This document shows positions 14,897 to 17,788 of a stretch of 17,788 nucleotides of DNA, one piece after another. A model generated the notes under the pieces. The model was not told where the DNA came from and ran no database searches. It saw only the letters and a program-made list of their open reading frames with translations. A program made the position numbers and the translations under genes. Every line of letters begins with the position of its first letter. Position 1 is the stretch's first letter. The stretch spans positions 367 through 18,154 of the forward strand of contig DLVL01000031.1 in NCBI GenBank assembly GCA_003444085.1. Direction: 5' to 3'. The DNA comes from Kosmotogaceae bacterium. GTDB taxonomy: Bacteria > Thermotogota > Thermotogae > Petrotogales > Kosmotogaceae.

Positions 14897-15969
14897 CTGC
14901 GGACCACTCCTTCTTTGAGTTTTTTTGCACGCTCTGTTCCATTCAAAACCCTTTCAGCGCCTTCAACCAAAGAAAGCAGCTCATTTTCTCCAGGCTCAAC
15001 CGTAACCAGGGCAAATCTGCTCACATATGACCTTATCATCTCAACAAACCGTTCGCTGTAAGCCATTCCTCCGGTCAGCACCACTGCATCAATCTCTCCA
15101 CCAGCCACGGCACACATTCCTCCGATCTCCTTGGCTATCTGGTAAGCCATCGCAGCGATGACCTGACTCACGTTGTTGTCATTTTGAGACAATTCGAAAG
15201 CCTTTCTGAGGTCGTCTGTTCCCGTATAAGCGAACAAGCCGCCCTGCTTTGTATATCTTGAGATCAGTTGCTTCTCAGAGTGCTTTCCGCTAAAAGCCAT
15301 TTCTACTACATCGCCAACAGGGAGTTCTCCAGAACGATTTGGGCTGAAAGGTCCTTCATCGTTAGCATTGTTGACATCGACCATTCTTCCTTCCATCTGA
15401 AGCCCGACGGAAATCCCTCCTCCAAGGTGGACAATCACAAAGTTCAGATCAGTCAAGTCTTTCCCCATTTCTTGTGCAACTCTTCTTGCTGCAGCCTTCA
15501 TGTTCAACGCATGGAGCAGGCTTCTTCTTTCTATTTGAGGAATCCCAGAGAGCCTGGATAGCTCCCAGAACTCATCTACAGAAACAGGATCAGTTATAAA
15601 TACAGGCACTTTTCCCATTGACAACTCTGCACCAAGTGGCGCAGCACGGTTAGAAGGATGATCCACTGGAGAACGATGAATGAGATAGTCGACCATTTCA
15701 TCGTCGACCACATACGTTCCGCTTTCCAATGGCGGCAGTATTCCTCCTCTGCACGCGATCGCATCAATTGTTGAGATATCGATTCCATTTTCTCTCAAGA
15801 AACCAACAACAGCACTTCGTCTTACTTCGATGTCATGTTCCTTTGAGACGTCTGCTGCGTGCAGTTCACCACTGTGTTCAAGCGTCTTTGTAATGACTTC
15901 CTTGCCATCACGGAATAGACCAAGCTTTGTTGTGGCCGATCCAGGGTTGATTGCAAGAACGGTGGGCAT
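14893..15969 (-). CDS. buk: Butyrate kinase family protein, first copy in the operon
   Basis: Acyl kinase (ASKHA fold) of 358 residues with the same motifs as its paralogue: AINPGSATTKLGLF, ITDPVSVDEFWELSRLSG, LHALNMKA, VIVHLGGGISVGL, NNANDEGPFSPNRSG and VVLTGGMAYSERF. ATG at 15969 is preferred because GAGGGG lies 7 bases upstream. The TTG at 15984 belongs to the end of the aminotransferase gene. The gap to the aminotransferase is 11 bp and the overlap with ptb is 4 bp. The two kinases clearly differ along their whole length, so this is an old duplication rather than a recent copy. Substrate preference cannot be read from the sequence. Confidence 0.94.
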   Translation of the reverse strand: MPTVLAINPGSATTKLGLFRDGKEVITKTLEHSGELHAADVSKEHDIEVRRSAVVGFLRENGIDISTIDAIACRGGILPPLESGTYVVDDEMVDYLIHRSPVDHPSNRAAPLGAELSMGKVPVFITDPVSVDEFWELSRLSGIPQIERRSLLHALNMKAAARRVAQEMGKDLTDLNFVIVHLGGGISVGLQMEGRMVDVNNANDEGPFSPNRSGELPVGDVVEMAFSGKHSEKQLISRYTKQGGLFAYTGTDDLRKAFELSQNDNNVSQVIAAMAYQIAKEIGGMCAVAGGEIDAVVLTGGMAYSERFVEMIRSYVSRFALVTVEPGENELLSLVEGAERVLNGTERAKKLKEGVVRR

Positions 15970-15980
15970 TATCTCACCCC

Positions 15981-17213
15981 TCAAAGGAGATCCTTTTTCT
16001 CTCCGTATTCCTGAACTGTCTCTCTCAATCTTCTAACACCTTCGATTATTCTGTCATGAGGTGGCAAACAGAATGAGAGTCTCATACTATTGGAGCATCC
16101 TCCATCAATAGTGAAGGACTCACCCGGAATGAATAGAACACCTTTTTCTTTCGCCGAATCCATCATCTCAAGTGTATCGAAACCCTCAGGTAACGTGAGC
16201 CATATGAACAGCCCTCCATAAGGTCTTGTCCACGTTGTTCCAGGAATATCACTGAACTGTTTGTCTAGCTCATTGAGCATAAGATCCTTCTTCTCTCTAT
16301 AAAGAGCAATCGTGGGTTTCAGATGATCAGAGAACCTGTGGTTCATGATAAAACGTGCTGCAATTCTTTGGGTTAATGTTGGCGAGCATAGATCAGCTGC
16401 CTGTTTTGCAAGAGCCAGTTTCTTTAAAAGACTCTCATTCCCAATAACAAAACCCAACCTCATTCCCGGAGATAAAATCTTGCTGAACGTTCTGAGTAGC
16501 AGGACCTTTTCCTTGCCCGCCAGCTTGAAGATTGACGGAATGGGATCTCCCTCGAATCTGAGATCACCATAAGGATCATCTTCGATAATCCCGAAACTGT
16601 ATTCGTCCGCCAGTTCGATCAATCTCTTCCTCTTCTCCAGGGAGAGTGTTACTCCAGCAGGATTGTGGAAGTTGGGAACTACGTATACAAACTTCACCTT
16701 GTGAATCAGACCGTCTCTTTTAATTTCAGCGAGCCTTTTCGCGAGAGCATCAACATCTATACCTGTCTCTGTGAGGTCCATGTACTCATGAAAATCAGAT
16801 CTTACCGAAAAGGCACTTGCAGCTCCCAGATAGGCTGGTTTTGAGATGAAGTAAATGCTATCGGAATCAAGAAGAGCTTTGGAGGCAAGGTCCAGCGCAC
16901 TCTGCGAACCAACAGTGATGATAATGTTGTCCTCTGTAAGCCCTGATATTCCTTCTTCTTTGCTGATCATGTCAAGATAAGCTTTCCTGAGCAGAGGATC
17001 GCCTTCAGTTTGTCCATATTGGAGGGAAACCTGATATTCGTCCCTTATTACTGAACTCGCGATATCCGCCAGGATATCCCGTGGGAATGTTCCCGGATCA
17101 GGTACTCCTCCACCAAAAGAAATTACCCCAGGGAGATTTGCTGACTTAAGAAGCTCCCTGATAATCGATGATTTCATCTTCATGGTTAACGTGGAAAACT
17201 TGAAATTCGACAT
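15981..17213 (-). CDS. PLP-dependent aminotransferase, class I/II (2-aminoadipate/branched-chain/aromatic type)
   Basis: Fold-type-I aminotransferase of 410 residues, related to the catalytic domain of MocR proteins and to LysN-like enzymes, but without a GntR DNA-binding domain. ATG at 17213 is chosen because GGAGG is 8 bases upstream. The upstream extension to 17297 has no ribosome site. Motifs are ISFGGGVPDPGTFP near the N-terminus, YGQTEGDPLLRKAY, VPNFHNPAGVTLS, IIEDDPYGDLRFEG, and the PLP-lysine segment RTFSKILSPGMRLGFV with Lys245. As first gene of the operon it probably makes 2-oxoacids from branched-chain or other amino acids for the downstream oxidoreductase. The exact substrate is inferred from context. 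Confidence 0.92.
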   Translation of the reverse strand: MSNFKFSTLTMKMKSSIIRELLKSANLPGVISFGGGVPDPGTFPRDILADIASSVIRDEYQVSLQYGQTEGDPLLRKAYLDMISKEEGISGLTEDNIIITVGSQSALDLASKALLDSDSIYFISKPAYLGAASAFSVRSDFHEYMDLTETGIDVDALAKRLAEIKRDGLIHKVKFVYVVPNFHNPAGVTLSLEKRKRLIELADEYSFGIIEDDPYGDLRFEGDPIPSIFKLAGKEKVLLLRTFSKILSPGMRLGFVIGNESLLKKLALAKQAADLCSPTLTQRIAARFIMNHRFSDHLKPTIALYREKKDLMLNELDKQFSDIPGTTWTRPYGGLFIWLTLPEGFDTLEMMDSAKEKGVLFIPGESFTIDGGCSNSMRLSFCLPPHDRIIEGVRRLRETVQEYGEKKDLL

Positions 17214-17265
17214 GAATTTCACCTCCGCGCTCATAAGGAGCGATTTGTAGTTTTTGAGATGTCCC

Positions 17266-17281
17266 TGCACATAATCGTGCA
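17266..17281. repeat. Inverted repeat TGCAC-N6-GTGCA upstream of the aminotransferase
   Basis: Perfect 5-bp arms around ATAATC, 53 bp before the aminotransferase ATG. On the - strand the centre reads GATTAT and could serve as a weak -10 box, with TTGGAT 15 bp upstream. The TGCA core is shared with the tandem repeats at 17372-17425, so a regulator may recognise both. No protein is identified that binds it. Confidence 0.5.
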
Positions 17282-17371
17282 AGAGCGTGCCATCCAAGCT
17301 TCAACAAACAACACACTTCCAAATAGTGACTGCTGGAGGATTCGGTAATCAAGCGTCGTAACAAACTGAAG

Positions 17372-17425
17372 AATTGTGCAGACTATTGCATGCAAGTTGT
17401 TGCAATCATGCAGATATTTGCATGC
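17372..17425. repeat. Two tandem copies of a 22-bp TGCA-rich sequence, 32-bp period
   Basis: Copies at 17372-17393 and 17404-17425 match at 17 of 22 positions. Both hold TGCAGA on the left and TTGCATGC on the right, with variation concentrated in the centre and at positions 4-5. The 32-bp offset is about three helical turns, placing both copies on one face of the DNA. They lie in the 242-bp gap between the SpoIID-domain gene and the aminotransferase, just downstream of a candidate promoter. This is typical of an operator region, but the binding protein is unknown. Confidence 0.6.
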
Positions 17426-17443
17426 TCTTCCACATCACGATAA

Positions 17444-17472
17444 TTAATAGAAGATTCAATACAGTCTCTCAA
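17444..17472 (-). promoter_or_regulatory. Candidate promoter of the amino-acid fermentation operon
   Basis: TTGAGA (17472-17467), 17-bp spacer, TATTAA (17449-17444). It lies partly within the last codons of the upstream gene. The matches to consensus are moderate (4 of 6 for the -10). Transcription would begin near 17437 and run straight into the tandem repeats, which would suit repression. The rest of the gap (17214-17443) shows no open reading frame of note. Confidence 0.4.
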
Positions 17473-17788
17473 TCGAAACCCCTGAGTAGAAATGTCTGAG
17501 TATCTCCGCATAGAGATAGTTCTCGGATGCCATGCTTGCTACAGAAATCTGGTCCATACCAACACCGTGCCCCCATCCAGATCCGTAGAAGAGAAAAGCC
17601 GTAAGCTTACCTCTTTCATAGATAGGGTGCACCCAGAACCTGCTGCTTTTGAGTCCGCCCAGATTCGTTCTCATTGCACTTTCTACTATCCTGACTTCTT
17701 CATCAGTAACGACTCGAACACTTTGAACCGTGCCCGCCGTCGTTCGTGAAACAGGCGTGATCGACTTGATTCCATTCATAGAAAGCCT
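17456..17788 (-). CDS. SpoIID/LytB domain protein, C-terminal part only
   Basis: The reading frame is open through the right edge of the window, so the methionine at 17779 is internal. About 110 residues are visible. The signature YGSGWGHGVGMDQISVASMA, followed by YLYAEILRHFYSGVSIERLY, is the conserved end of the SpoIID/LytB domain (usual form GxGWGHGVGMSQxGA...YxxILxHYYxG). SPVSRT-like and AMRTNLGGLKSSRFWV segments precede it. Sporulation SpoIID is a lytic transglycosylase. Members in non-sporulating bacteria are thought to act on peptidoglycan in the envelope. The visible part does not show whether a signal peptide or other domains exist. It is oriented like the fermentation operon but separated from it by 242 bp. 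Confidence 0.88.
   Translation of the reverse strand, partial: RLSMNGIKSITPVSRTTAGTVQSVRVVTDEEVRIVESAMRTNLGGLKSSRFWVHPIYERGKLTAFLFYGSGWGHGVGMDQISVASMASENYLYAEILRHFYSGVSIERLY

Noticed and set aside
17372..17425. Short CRISPR array
   Set aside because: Only two imperfect 22-bp copies with a 10-bp gap. Spacers are far too short and no cas genes are near, so an operator is a better reading.

Overview
The window looks like a chromosomal segment from a fermentative anaerobe of the phylum Thermotogota, probably a moderate-GC, Mesotoga- or Kosmotoga-like member. The grounds are the mix of gene families: a branched-chain 2-oxoacid:ferredoxin oxidoreductase beside Ptb/Buk, a shortened Mfd, and a non-lipoprotein thiamine-binding protein. 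Close packing with ATGA overlaps and GGAGG-type ribosome sites with frequent TTG/GTG starts also fits. The assignment is inferred from protein character alone. No tRNA, rRNA, CRISPR array or insertion sequence was seen. Both ends of the window cut through genes.

Region 1 (1-3338). The 3' part of endonuclease III (nth, + strand) runs into a convergent thiamine-uptake operon on the - strand. That operon holds a periplasmic thiamine-binding protein and a fused two-domain permease. It is headed by a TPP riboswitch whose expression platform is readable: aptamer, a possible antiterminator and an intrinsic terminator. No ATPase gene (thiQ) follows the permease.

Region 2 (3339-9653, + strand). cinA, mfd and mnmE are joined by ATGA overlaps and followed by an unrecognised membrane protein. 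This is a housekeeping operon (nucleotide repair, transcription-coupled DNA repair, tRNA wobble modification). It ends in a perfect 14-bp hairpin that lies inside the last codons of two convergent genes.

Region 3 (9643-17213, - strand, transcribed right to left). Nine tightly packed genes: a PLP aminotransferase, butyrate kinase, phosphate butyryltransferase, a second butyrate kinase, a P-loop ATPase of unknown role, then the delta, alpha, beta and gamma subunits of a 2-oxoacid:ferredoxin oxidoreductase. Together they read as one amino-acid fermentation module. The amino acid is transaminated to a 2-oxoacid, which is oxidised and decarboxylated to an acyl-CoA with reduction of ferredoxin. The acyl group then passes to phosphate and finally to ADP, giving ATP and a (branched-chain) fatty acid. 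Upstream lies a 242-bp intergenic stretch with two copies of a 22-bp sequence spaced 32 bp apart and a TGCAC-N6-GTGCA inverted repeat, which together look like an operator region. The C-terminal part of a SpoIID/LytB-domain protein closes the window.
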